From Gelidibacter japonicus (GTDB lineage: Bacteria; Bacteroidota; Bacteroidia; Flavobacteriales; Flavobacteriaceae), in NCBI RefSeq assembly GCF_010725055.1, contig NZ_BJKB01000002.1, positions 186,001 through 250,000 of the forward strand: a DNA stretch of 64,000 nucleotides. Reading direction: 5' to 3'. This document shows, piece by piece, positions 46,284 through 55,519 of the stretch (the first letter of the stretch is position 1; each line of letters starts with the position of its first letter). A model generated the notes under the pieces. It was not told the origin of the DNA. It ran no database searches and saw only the letters and a program-made list of their open reading frames with translations. A program made the translations under genes and the position numbers.

Positions 46284-46828
46284 CAAGAGCCATTTTTTTC
46301 ATTCTCGTCTTATCCATTAGCATCAGTGGTTGCAAGTCTCCTGAAGCTAGAAGACCAATCTCGCAAAAATCGGGTTCCTTCATAAAAATATCAGCAGAGC
46401 GCAACAAAAAACTCAATGCAATTGAGTCTGAACAGATTCAAAATATCATAAAAAAAGATACTTCAAAAACCTATTTCGCATCTGAAAGTGGTTTCTGGTA
46501 CTATTATAACACCAAAATCGAAAAAGACACCATCACGCCTTCCTTTGGTGATATTGTCAACTTTGATTATGACGTCAAAGACATCAATGGCAATGCCATA
46601 TATTCTGATGACGACATCCATCCGCGTAATTATGCCATGGATCAAGAAGAAATTTTTACAGGATTGAGAGAAGGTTTAAAACTGATGAAACCGGGTGAAA
46701 CCGTTACTTTTTTATTTCCATCCCAAAAAGCTTATGGTTACTATGGTGACAAAAACAAAATTGGCACCAATACTCCAGTTATCTGCGAAGTGACCGTAAA
46801 TTCAATAATTCAAAACCAAAACGATTAA
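46280..46828 (+). CDS. gldI: Gliding motility-associated FKBP-type lipoprotein GldI
   Basis: A 182-residue lipoprotein (lipobox SGCKS) with a single FKBP-type prolyl isomerase domain. Motifs are GDIVNFDYDVKDINGNAIY, then FTGLREGLKLMKPGETVTFLFPSQKAYGYYGD. Position between nrnA and another PPIase lipoprotein matches GldI, needed for gliding and type IX secretion in Flavobacterium. The T9SS protease at 8818-10431 fits the presence of that system. Confidence 0.88.
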   Translation: MTRAIFFILVLSISISGCKSPEARRPISQKSGSFIKISAERNKKLNAIESEQIQNIIKKDTSKTYFASESGFWYYYNTKIEKDTITPSFGDIVNFDYDVKDINGNAIYSDDDIHPRNYAMDQEEIFTGLREGLKLMKPGETVTFLFPSQKAYGYYGDKNKIGTNTPVICEVTVNSIIQNQND

Positions 46829-46832
46829 AACT

Positions 46833-47996
46833 ATGCGATTGATTAAAAAGGCCTTTGGCCTCGTATTACTAATGCTTCTTGTATCGGCAACGGCCTGCAA
46901 GGACAAATATCCCGATTTAGAAGACGGATTGTACACTGAAATCATCACAAACAAAGGTACTATGGTCCTTCGTTTGGAATACCAAAAAGCACCTATTACA
47001 GTGGCAAACTTTGTTTCTTTGGCCGAAGGCACCAATACGCTTGTGGATAGTGCCTATATTGGTAAAAAATATTACAACGGCTTGACCTTTCACAGAATCA
47101 TGGACGAATTTATGATTCAAGGTGGTGATCCGTTAGGTACAGGCACAGGAGATCCTGGCTATAAATTTATGGATGAATTTGATGAGACTCTAAAACACGA
47201 CAAGCTGGGTGTTTTATCGATGGCAAATTCTGGCCCAAATTCTAATGGAAGCCAGTTCTTTATTACCGAAGTTCCTTATCCTTCTTTAGATGGAAGACAT
47301 AGTGTTTTTGGTCAGTTGGTAATTGGTGAAGATGTCCTTCATACACTTGCTAGTGTGGAAGTTTCCCCACAAGGAAACAAACCGGTTACTCCAGTCGTAA
47401 TGGAAGAAGTCAATATTATCAGAAAAGGCAAAGAGGCCAAAAACTTTAATGCTCCTAGCATATTTAAAAACCATTTTGCTGAAGCCGAGAAAGCAGAGAA
47501 AGAACGTATAGCTAAAGAGGAAGAAGCACAGCGAATCAGAGATGAAAAAAGCGCCGCTGCCGCTGCCGATATGAAACCTGCACTGGAAACTTACGAAGGC
47601 AAATCGAAGACCTTGGCTTCTGGACTAAAAATGTACAATATTACCAAAGGAACTGGTCCTAAACCAAAAACAGGGCAAACCGTAATGTTGAATTATGAAG
47701 GGTATTTTACTGACGGACGTCTTTTTGATAGTAATGTAAAAACTGTTGAAGAGCATTACGGAATGTACAATGAACAAAAAGACCAAGCCCAAATGTACAA
47801 TCCAATGCCAATGCAAATCAGTCCAGATGCTCAAATGATCCCTGGATTTAAGGAAGCAGTCAATCAGATGCAGGTTGGAGATAAATCGTTCTTTTATTTA
47901 CCATCACATTTGGCTTATGGAGAACGCGGGAACAGGGTAATTCCTCCTAATACCGATTTGATTTTCATCATTGACATGGTGGAAATAGCAGAATAA
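46833..47996 (+). CDS. Cyclophilin-FKBP fusion peptidyl-prolyl isomerase lipoprotein
   Basis: A 387-residue lipoprotein (lipobox TACKD) with two isomerase folds. A cyclophilin domain (about 35-190) has FHRIMDEFMIQGGDP and GSQFFITEVPYPSLDGRHSVFG. A charged Glu/Lys/Ala linker predicted as helix (about 210-245) follows, and then an FKBP domain (about 255-385) with GQTVMLNYEGYFTDGRLFDSN and PGFKEAVNQMQVGDKSFFYLPSHLAYGERG. It assists folding of exported proteins. It follows gldI by 4 bp. Confidence 0.93.
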   Translation: MRLIKKAFGLVLLMLLVSATACKDKYPDLEDGLYTEIITNKGTMVLRLEYQKAPITVANFVSLAEGTNTLVDSAYIGKKYYNGLTFHRIMDEFMIQGGDPLGTGTGDPGYKFMDEFDETLKHDKLGVLSMANSGPNSNGSQFFITEVPYPSLDGRHSVFGQLVIGEDVLHTLASVEVSPQGNKPVTPVVMEEVNIIRKGKEAKNFNAPSIFKNHFAEAEKAEKERIAKEEEAQRIRDEKSAAAAADMKPALETYEGKSKTLASGLKMYNITKGTGPKPKTGQTVMLNYEGYFTDGRLFDSNVKTVEEHYGMYNEQKDQAQMYNPMPMQISPDAQMIPGFKEAVNQMQVGDKSFFYLPSHLAYGERGNRVIPPNTDLIFIIDMVEIAE

Positions 47997-48031
47997 ATTT
48001 TAAAATTCCAATCAATACCATTGGAAAACAA

Positions 48032-48067
48032 AAAAGCAGCGTTGAAAATTTTCAACGCTGCTTTTTT
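48032..48067 (+). terminator. Terminator of the nrnA-gldI-PPIase operon
   Basis: A perfect, loop-less palindrome: AAAAGCAGCGTTGAAAA meets TTTTCAACGCTGCTTTT, then more T. It is 36 bp after the stop, and is very strong. It also lies 74 bp beyond the opposing pepD stop. Confidence 0.92.
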
Positions 48068-48140
48068 TATAATTGTTATTGCTGTTTATTGTTATTGGGT
48101 TTCCTAAATCGTTCGATCTGGATTTGATATTTGAAGAATT

Positions 48141-49601
48141 TTACTTTTTCGGAATGTTCTTCAAAATCTCCAAAACGAATTTCCAATATTTCTGTGTTGA
48201 TGAAATCTGGGCACGTTCATCGGGAGAATGCGCTCCCTTAATATTAGGACCAAAGCTGATCATGTCCATCTCCGGATAATTCTGCCCTAAAATCCCGCAT
48301 TCCAATCCAGCATGACAAGCAGCAACATGGGCTTCCTTACCATTCAAATCCTTATACAATTTTGATAACACCTTTAGGATCGCCGAATCCATATTAGGTT
48401 TCCATCCAGGGTAATCACCATCAAATTCCACCTCACATCCGGTCAATTCAAAGGTGGCACGTAGCATATTGGCCAAATCCCATTTTGAAGATTCTACGGA
48501 AGAACGTGTCAAACACATAATTTTGATCTCGCCATCCTTTACAATTACTCTTGCAATATTATTGGAGGTTTCCACCAAGTCAGGAATATCAGGACTCATT
48601 CTGTAAACCCCATTACAAGCTGCATAAAGCGCTCGGGTCAAACCTTCTTGAACTCCCAAGTCCATCATCGTTTTGGGAGTTTCTATCTTTTTGATCTCAA
48701 TCGTGAGGTTGGGCTCCAATGTTTTAAACTCGGTTTTGATATCGTCTATGACCTCCTCCATTTCGGCTTCAAATGCAGCAATATTCATCGTGTCCACTGC
48801 TACAATGGCATTGCTTTCTCGCGGAATGGCGTTGCGAAGACTTCCGCCGTCAATTTCAGAAATACGCAAACCGAAGTTTTCAAATCCATCAAAAAGTAAA
48901 CGGTTCATCAACTTATTGGCATTCCCGAAACCTTTATGGATATCCATCCCTGAGTGTCCACCTTGCAACCCTTTTACAGTGATCTTATAACCTGTTTTAA
49001 ACTCAGGTGTTTCTTCTACCTTATAGGTTCTTGTTGCCGTAACATCAACCCCTCCTGCACATCCAACACCAATTTCATCATCCTCTTCGGTATCGAGGTT
49101 CAAAAGGATATCGCCTTTCAACAATCCGCCTTCCAAGCCTTTGGCACCAGTCATTCCGGTTTCTTCATCAATCGTAAATAAAGCTTCAAGAGCAGGGTGT
49201 GGAATGTCCGTACTTTCTAAAATGGCCATAATGGTGGCAACGCCCAACCCATTGTCCGCACCAAGCGTTGTACCCTTTGCCCTAACCCAATCGCCATCAA
49301 TATACATCTCGATGCCTTGGGTATCAAAATCAAATTTGGTGTCATTATTCTTTTGGTGCACCATATCCAAATGCGATTGCATCACCACCGTCTGACGGTC
49401 TTCCATCCCGGCAGTGGCCGGTTTTTTAATGATGACATTGCCTACCTTGTCCTCAAAAGTTTCCAATCCTAATTTCTGTCCGAAATCTTTCATAAAAGCA
49501 ATCACTCGTTCTTCCTTTTTTGAAGGTCGTGGCACGGCATTTAAATCGGCGAATTTATTCCATAGCACTTTCGGCTCTAACTGTCTTATTTCTTTATTCA
49601 T
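48141..49601 (-). CDS. pepD: Aminoacyl-histidine dipeptidase PepD (M20C)
   Basis: The protein has 486 residues from ATG 49601 (MNKEIRQLEP); the frame runs to 49646 but the extension is unconserved. Zinc-peptidase motifs are VMQSHLDMVHQ, KGTTLGADNGLG, FTIDEETGMTGA and LNLDTEEDDEIGVGCAGG. It cleaves carnosine-type and other Xaa-His dipeptides. Confidence 0.93.
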   Translation of the reverse strand: MNKEIRQLEPKVLWNKFADLNAVPRPSKKEERVIAFMKDFGQKLGLETFEDKVGNVIIKKPATAGMEDRQTVVMQSHLDMVHQKNNDTKFDFDTQGIEMYIDGDWVRAKGTTLGADNGLGVATIMAILESTDIPHPALEALFTIDEETGMTGAKGLEGGLLKGDILLNLDTEEDDEIGVGCAGGVDVTATRTYKVEETPEFKTGYKITVKGLQGGHSGMDIHKGFGNANKLMNRLLFDGFENFGLRISEIDGGSLRNAIPRESNAIVAVDTMNIAAFEAEMEEVIDDIKTEFKTLEPNLTIEIKKIETPKTMMDLGVQEGLTRALYAACNGVYRMSPDIPDLVETSNNIARVIVKDGEIKIMCLTRSSVESSKWDLANMLRATFELTGCEVEFDGDYPGWKPNMDSAILKVLSKLYKDLNGKEAHVAACHAGLECGILGQNYPEMDMISFGPNIKGAHSPDERAQISSTQKYWKFVLEILKNIPKK

Positions 49602-49754
49602 ATATAGAGGTTTATTGTTTTTTTTATGGACATATGTCATTCGCAACTTTTCATTCGTGCTTGTGGCCGAATTTTGGTCATGCTCATTTCATACATCCAT
49701 TTTATGTTGTTCTACAAAGGTAGCGATTCATGTATGTTATATAAAACTATTTTC

Positions 49755-49762
49755 TATTTTTG
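49755..49762 (+). promoter_or_regulatory. -7 box TATTTTTG before the DUF3810 gene
   Basis: Perfect TAnnTTTG match ending four bases before ATG 49767, implying a leaderless transcript. No -33 TTG at normal distance. Confidence 0.4.
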
Positions 49763-49766
49763 AGCC

Positions 49767-50834
49767 ATGCGCAAACACACCAAACTTATTATTGCCCTAT
49801 CCCTGATTGTACAGATTTTGCTCATAAAAGTATTGGCAAATTTCCCGGATTTTGTTGAAAACTATTACAGCAACGGCATTTACAAATGGATTTCAAAACT
49901 CATGCATTTTGTATTTGGATGGATACCATTCTCTGTTGGAGACATACTTTATACTATCGCTGGGATTTATATCATTAGATGGTTTGTAAAGAATAGAAAA
50001 CGCCTAAGAACGGACACCAAAAATTATGTCTTGGATATTCTATCGGCGGTTTCCGTAGGCTACTTTGCTTTTCATATCCTTTGGGCCTTCAATTATTATC
50101 GGCTACCATTACATCAATCACTGAAAATCGATAATGATTATTCTACAGCTGAACTCGTAAAATTTACCGAAGAGCTCATTTTAAAAACCAATGTCATCCA
50201 CAGCCTTATTGAAAAAAACGATACCTCTATGGTGGTGATGCCGTATACCAAACGCGAACTTATTAAATTGGCACCCAAGGGTTACGACGAGCTCGCCAAA
50301 GAATATCCCAATCTGGCTTATTGGCCAAGTAGTTTGAAGCGTTCTATTTACAGCCTTCCACTGACCTATATGGGGTTTAGTGGCTATTTGAATCCGTTTA
50401 CCAACGAAGCACAAATTGACGGTCTCATCCCAGCCTATAAATACCCGACCACCACAAGCCACGAAATTGCGCATCAACTGGGCTACGCCGCTGAGAATGA
50501 AGCCAATTTTATCGGAGCCATGGCCGCAATGAAACATGAGAACATTTATTTTAATTACTCCGGATATTCCTTCGCACTAAGACATTGTCTGAATGAAGTT
50601 TTTTTGAGAGATCCCTTAAAATATGAAGAGCTCATTGTCAAAGTCCATATTGGCGTTTTGAAAAATTTTGAGGAAATGCGCTTGTTTTGGCGATCGTACG
50701 AAAACATTTCAGAAACCTTCTTCAAAAACACCTACAGCGGTTTTTTGATGGCCAACAATCAAAAGGGCGGCATTGAAAGCTATAGTTATGTGGTAGCACT
50801 TTTAGTCAACTACTTTGAAGAGAATCCGCTGTAA
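49767..50834 (+). CDS. DUF3810 family membrane metallopeptidase-like protein
   Basis: A 355-residue protein with three N-terminal helices (to about 110) and an extracytoplasmic domain. That domain has a zinc-peptidase motif HEIAH near residue 232, extended by QLGYAAENEANFIG, the glutamate downstream being a likely third ligand. DUF3810 is typical of Bacteroidota and its substrate is unknown. It is monocistronic. Confidence 0.88.
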   Translation: MRKHTKLIIALSLIVQILLIKVLANFPDFVENYYSNGIYKWISKLMHFVFGWIPFSVGDILYTIAGIYIIRWFVKNRKRLRTDTKNYVLDILSAVSVGYFAFHILWAFNYYRLPLHQSLKIDNDYSTAELVKFTEELILKTNVIHSLIEKNDTSMVVMPYTKRELIKLAPKGYDELAKEYPNLAYWPSSLKRSIYSLPLTYMGFSGYLNPFTNEAQIDGLIPAYKYPTTTSHEIAHQLGYAAENEANFIGAMAAMKHENIYFNYSGYSFALRHCLNEVFLRDPLKYEELIVKVHIGVLKNFEEMRLFWRSYENISETFFKNTYSGFLMANNQKGGIESYSYVVALLVNYFEENPL

Positions 50835-50916
50835 ATTGTTAAAACTATCTTAATAACCCTCTTAAATCTCGATATTCTTTATCTTTAGAACTCAATTTTT
50901 AACTAATCCCAACCCT

Positions 50917-53883
50917 ATGATCAAAACAGTTTTGACCCTCATGACGTTTGTGTGCAGTTTTTCCATACTCGCACAGGACTATTTTCCAAAAAACGACGGT
51001 GTAACGACCAAAAACACCAATTACACTGCAATTACAAATGCCAAAATTTACGTAACTCCCACTCAAATCATTGAAAAAGGCACATTGCTTATTAAAGATG
51101 GCAAAGTGGTGGCATCAGGAACTTCAGTAACCATCCCTAAGAATGCGGTACAAATAGACGCATCCGGAAAAAGTATCTACCCATCATTTATTGATATGTA
51201 TTCTGATTTTGGGATTGAAAAGCCAAAACGCCCGGCTGGCGGCAGAAGCTCGCAATATGATGCATCACGATCTGGCTATTATTGGAATGACCATATCATG
51301 CCAGAAAACAATGCCATTGATCAATTTAAATACGATTCCAAAAAAGCTGAAGATTTGATCAAAGCTGGTTTTGGTGTCGTTAACACCCATATTCAGGACG
51401 GGATCGTTCGTGGAACTGGGACATTGGTCGCCTTAAATTCCAATGACGATAATGCGATGCGGATCCTTGATGCCAAATCGGCGCAATACCTTTCTTTTAG
51501 CAAAAGTGTCAAATCCAACCAAGCCTATCCTTCATCAATCATGGGGAGCATGGCTTTATTACGACAATTATATTATGATGCCGATTGGTACGCCAAGGGC
51601 AATATCACCACCAAAGACCTCTCAATTGAAGCTTTGAACAACAACAAATCCTTGGTTCAAATCTTTGAAGCCGGAAGCAGGGCCAAAAATCTACGTGCCG
51701 ATAAAGTAGGCGACATGTTCAATATCCAATACGTTATTTTGGGTGGTGGCGATGAATATGAGCGTATCGACGAAATCAAGGCCATGAACGCGCCCCTGAT
51801 CATTCCAATCAATTTCCCTGATGCCTATGATGTTGAGAATGCGTTTTTAGCGTCTACACTTTCAATCCATGATATGAGAGCTTGGAACCAAAAACCGACC
51901 AATCCAAAATTATTGGCTGACAACAATATCACATTTGCATTGACCACGCACGATTTAAAATCGCCGAAAGAATTCAAATCCAACTTACTGAAAGCTATCG
52001 AAGCAGGACTTTCCAAACAAAAAGCTTTAGAGGCATTAACCACTGTTCCGGCACAATTATTAGGAAAATCAGATAAGATAGGCTCGTTAAGAAATGGTAC
52101 TTACGCCAATTTCCTGATTACTTCTGGCGATATTTTCGACAAGAAAACGACGCTTTACGAGAACTGGGTTCAAGGTCAAAAAAACACCATTGAAAACAGA
52201 GACATTGTGGATATTACTGGTAAATATGAATTCAACCTAGCTGGCGAAACTTATGAGATGACCCTTTCGGGGGAATTGAGCAAGCTGAAATCAGAAATCA
52301 TTGCCAATAACAAAAAGCGCGGCTCAAAAATAGCTTATACTGATGATTGGGTGAATCTTGCTTTCACTACCCAGGACAGTACAAAACAAGAGTTTGTTAG
52401 AGTTATTGCCAATGTAGATGCCAATAAAAACCTGAACGGAAAAGCCATCATGCCAAATGGCTCAGAAATGGGCTTCTTTGCAAAACAAACGGAAACCAAG
52501 AAAGATACTACTTCGAAAAAAGAAGATTCAGAGGAGGACAAAAAAGATTCTGTGGCCACTGTCTCCCCTATCACTTTCCCAAACAACGGATACGGTTTTG
52601 AAACGCTTCCTAAGGCTGAAACCCTATTGTTTACCAACGCCACCGTTTGGACCAACGAAAAGGATGGCATTTTGGAAAATACCGACGTCCTTATCAAAAA
52701 CGGTAAAATTGCCAAAATAGGAAAGAATTTATCTGAACGCGGTGCAACGGTAATTGATGCCACGGGAAAACATTTGACCACTGGAATTATTGACGAGCAT
52801 TCGCATATTGCTGCGGCTTCCATCAATGAAGGTGGACAAAATTCATCTGCAGAAGTATCAATTGAAGACGTTATTGACGACACGGATATCAACCTCTACA
52901 GAAATTTAGCAGGTGGTGTCACCTCCATCCAAATCTTACACGGTTCGGCAAACCCAATTGGAGGTCGTTCGGCCATCATCAAACCAAAATGGGGACATGC
53001 TGCCAAAGATTTGATCATTTCCAACAGTCCGAAGTACATAAAATTTGCATTAGGTGAAAACGTTAAACAATCCAATTGGAGCGGAGGTCGATTCCCGCAG
53101 ACCAGAATGGGCGTTGAGCAAGTGTATGTCGATTATTTTACACGTGCAAAAGAATATGAAGCGCTTAAGAAAAGCGGTAAACCATACCGAAAGGACATTG
53201 AAATGGAAACCCTTGTTGAAATCTTGAACGGTGAACGTTTTATCAGTTGCCACTCTTATGTTCAGAGTGAAATCAATATGTTCATGAAAGTTGCCGAACG
53301 ATTCAACTTCAAGATCAATACCTTCACACATATTTTAGAGGGTTATAAAGTAGCCGATAAAATGCTTGAACACGGTGTTGGTGGATCTACATTCGCCGAT
53401 TGGTGGTCTTATAAATATGAGGTTAATGACGCCATTCCGTACAATGCAGCCATTATGCATGACGTAGGTATCACGGTGGCCATTAATAGTGATGATGCCG
53501 AAATGAGCCGTCGATTAAACCAAGAAGCTGCCAAAACTGTCAAGTACGGCGGTGTTAGCGAAGAAGAAGCTTGGAAATTTGTCACTTTAAACCCAGCAAA
53601 ATTGTTACATATCGATGATCGCGTAGGCAGTATCAAAGTTGGTAAAGATGCTGATGTGGTGCTTTGGTCAGACCATCCTCTTTCGATTTACGCCAAAGCC
53701 GAAAAAACAATTATTGAAGGCGTCACTTATTTCGATTTGAAACGTGATGAAATGATGAGAGATCAAATCAAAAAAGAAAGAAGTGAACTGATCAATGATA
53801 TGTTACAGGCAAAAAACAAAGGCCTGAAGACACAGCCGATAAAGAAAAAAGAAAAAGAATTGTTTCATTGTGACTCGGAATAG
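50917..53883 (+). CDS. Tandem amidohydrolase-domain secreted protein
   Basis: A 988-residue protein with signal peptide (SFSILAQ). The first amidohydrolase-like half (about 35-430) lacks the HxH metal motif: the usual site reads SFIDMYSDFG. An acidic-lysine linker (TETKKDTTSKKEDSEEDKK) connects to a second half (about 555-965). That half has IIDEHSHIAA (His 628 and 630), a conserved metal-site HILEG and NSDDAEMSRR, so it should be catalytic. It is probably a periplasmic imidazolonepropionase-like or peptidase-like amidohydrolase. The next gene encodes a similar HxH-less protein. Confidence 0.88.
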   Translation: MIKTVLTLMTFVCSFSILAQDYFPKNDGVTTKNTNYTAITNAKIYVTPTQIIEKGTLLIKDGKVVASGTSVTIPKNAVQIDASGKSIYPSFIDMYSDFGIEKPKRPAGGRSSQYDASRSGYYWNDHIMPENNAIDQFKYDSKKAEDLIKAGFGVVNTHIQDGIVRGTGTLVALNSNDDNAMRILDAKSAQYLSFSKSVKSNQAYPSSIMGSMALLRQLYYDADWYAKGNITTKDLSIEALNNNKSLVQIFEAGSRAKNLRADKVGDMFNIQYVILGGGDEYERIDEIKAMNAPLIIPINFPDAYDVENAFLASTLSIHDMRAWNQKPTNPKLLADNNITFALTTHDLKSPKEFKSNLLKAIEAGLSKQKALEALTTVPAQLLGKSDKIGSLRNGTYANFLITSGDIFDKKTTLYENWVQGQKNTIENRDIVDITGKYEFNLAGETYEMTLSGELSKLKSEIIANNKKRGSKIAYTDDWVNLAFTTQDSTKQEFVRVIANVDANKNLNGKAIMPNGSEMGFFAKQTETKKDTTSKKEDSEEDKKDSVATVSPITFPNNGYGFETLPKAETLLFTNATVWTNEKDGILENTDVLIKNGKIAKIGKNLSERGATVIDATGKHLTTGIIDEHSHIAAASINEGGQNSSAEVSIEDVIDDTDINLYRNLAGGVTSIQILHGSANPIGGRSAIIKPKWGHAAKDLIISNSPKYIKFALGENVKQSNWSGGRFPQTRMGVEQVYVDYFTRAKEYEALKKSGKPYRKDIEMETLVEILNGERFISCHSYVQSEINMFMKVAERFNFKINTFTHILEGYKVADKMLEHGVGGSTFADWWSYKYEVNDAIPYNAAIMHDVGITVAINSDDAEMSRRLNQEAAKTVKYGGVSEEEAWKFVTLNPAKLLHIDDRVGSIKVGKDADVVLWSDHPLSIYAKAEKTIIEGVTYFDLKRDEMMRDQIKKERSELINDMLQAKNKGLKTQPIKKKEKELFHCDSE

Positions 53884-53897
53884 TTCAGAGTTCAGAG
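53884..53897 (+). repeat. Two heptamers (TTCAGAG) directly after a stop codon
   Basis: TTCAGAG twice in perfect tandem beginning the base after the TAG of the amidohydrolase gene (53881-53883). A short example of the stop-abutting 7-bp arrays. Confidence 0.7.
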
Positions 53898-53990
53898 TTT
53901 TAAGATGAAAATTAAAAATTTGTGCATTCGTGCAAAAACAAAAATCATAAGTAAGATTTCCTCCTTCGAGGGAATGTAAATAAGTTTCAT

Positions 53991-55292
53991 ATGAAAAAAA
54001 TAACATACATACTCATAGCAATTTTGTGCACTTCCTTCGGATTTGCACAACAAACACCAGCGCCAAAGCAGTCCCAACCGATTGCTATTACCGGTGCAAC
54101 CGCACATTTGGGCAATGGCCAAGTCATTGAAAACAGTCTCATCATTTTTAAAGATGGAAAATTAACCACGGTGTCGAATGCTTCACAAACGGATCTTTCT
54201 GGAATGGAAGTCATCAAAGCCGATGGAAAACACGTTTATCCTGGTTTTATCGTACCATCTTCTACCTTAGGTCTGACAGAGATTGATGCGGTAAAGGCCA
54301 CAGTTGACGAAAGTGAGATTGGAGAAATGAATCCACACATCAGAAGTATCATTGCTTATAACGCCGAATCCAAAGTGGTCGAATCCATGCGCCCAAATGG
54401 GGTATTGATGGGTCAGATTGCGCCTCAGGGCGGTCGAATTTCAGGAACTTCATCAGTCGTACAATTTGACGCTTGGAACTGGGAAGATGCTACCGTTAAA
54501 GTGAATGATGGCATCTATCTGAACTGGCCAAGTAGCTTTACTCGTGGCAGATGGTGGCTTGGAGAAGATCGAGGCTTAAAGAGCAACGATAAATACAAGG
54601 AACAAGTAGACGAGCTTGTCGCATTTTTTAACGAAACCAAAGCTTATGCAGCTGGGGACAAGACAACGACCAACTTACCTTATGGTGCTACAGAAGGTTT
54701 ATTTGATGGCTCAAAAAAATTGTATATCAATGTCGATGACGAAAAAGGCATCACGGACGCCATTCATTTTGCCAAAAACAATAATGTAAAGCACGTGGTT
54801 ATTGTGGGCGGCAGTGAATCCTATAAAGTAGCCGATTTGCTAAAACAACACAACATCCCGGTCATTGTGCAACGTATCCACTCACTTCCATCCAAGGAAG
54901 ATGAAGATTATGATATGCCTTATAAATTAGCCACTCTTTTGGTTAATAAAGGGATAACGGTGGCTTTAAATGCCAATGGATCCATGGAACGAATGAGCTC
55001 AAGAAACTTGCCATTTTACGCAGGAACGACCGTTGCTTATGGCTTGGACAAAGAAGAAGCTTTAAAACTCATTACTTCAAATACTGCCAAAATATTGGGC
55101 ATTGATAAAGATTACGGCACTTTGGAAGAAGGTAAAAGCGCCACATTATTTATCAGTGAAGGAGATGCTTTGGATATGCGTACCAATCAATTGACCCATG
55201 CTTTTATTGATGGTCGATTGATCAGTTTGGAAACACACCAAACGGAATTGTACCATCGTTATGATGATAAGTATAAGGCTGAGAAGAAGTAG
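53991..55292 (+). CDS. Amidohydrolase-family protein without the HxH motif
   Basis: A 433-residue protein with signal peptide (SFGFAQ). The fold is recognisable (ITGATAHLGNGQVIENSLIIFKDGK, and C-terminal TSNTAKILGIDKDYGTLEEGKSATLFIS). However, the metal-binding strand reads YPGFIVPSSTLG with no HxH, and the late Asp motif is NANGSMERMSS. It resembles the N-terminal half of the preceding 988-residue protein and is likely its non-catalytic partner. Confidence 0.88.
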   Translation: MKKITYILIAILCTSFGFAQQTPAPKQSQPIAITGATAHLGNGQVIENSLIIFKDGKLTTVSNASQTDLSGMEVIKADGKHVYPGFIVPSSTLGLTEIDAVKATVDESEIGEMNPHIRSIIAYNAESKVVESMRPNGVLMGQIAPQGGRISGTSSVVQFDAWNWEDATVKVNDGIYLNWPSSFTRGRWWLGEDRGLKSNDKYKEQVDELVAFFNETKAYAAGDKTTTNLPYGATEGLFDGSKKLYINVDDEKGITDAIHFAKNNNVKHVVIVGGSESYKVADLLKQHNIPVIVQRIHSLPSKEDEDYDMPYKLATLLVNKGITVALNANGSMERMSSRNLPFYAGTTVAYGLDKEEALKLITSNTAKILGIDKDYGTLEEGKSATLFISEGDALDMRTNQLTHAFIDGRLISLETHQTELYHRYDDKYKAEKK

Positions 55293-55327
55293 TGAAGTGT
55301 GAAGCTTGAAGAACGAAGCACGAAGTT
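55293..55327 (+). repeat. Five YGAAGNN heptamers directly after a stop codon
   Basis: TGAAGTG, TGAAGCT, TGAAGAA, CGAAGCA and CGAAGTT follow in perfect 7-bp phase from the base after the TAG stop at 55290-55292. Confidence 0.75.
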
Positions 55328-55348
55328 AGCGGTTTCGTTTAAAAAAAA

Positions 55349-55395
55349 TAAAATCTGTCATTCTCGAGGTAAAGAGAGTGACAGATTTTTTTTTG
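55349..55395 (+). terminator. Terminator of the amidohydrolase genes
   Basis: AATCTGTCATTCTC pairs with GAGAGTGACAGATT (14 bp with one G-T wobble), then a run of T. It lies about 60 bp after the stop. Confidence 0.88.
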
Positions 55396-55519
55396 TAGTA
55401 CAATTAAAAGGATGACCTCAGTGTCTAAATAATTTTATCTCAATGTGTAAAGCTTAAACAAATCAAATCTTTGTTCTTTATTCTAACAGCGAAACGATCT
55501 TTGTTCTATTTAGCTCTAT

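Noticed and set aside
52335-52892. 185-codon minus-strand frame inside the amidohydrolase gene
   Set aside because: Antisense shadow of a well-supported gene, low-complexity Ser/Phe/Val composition.
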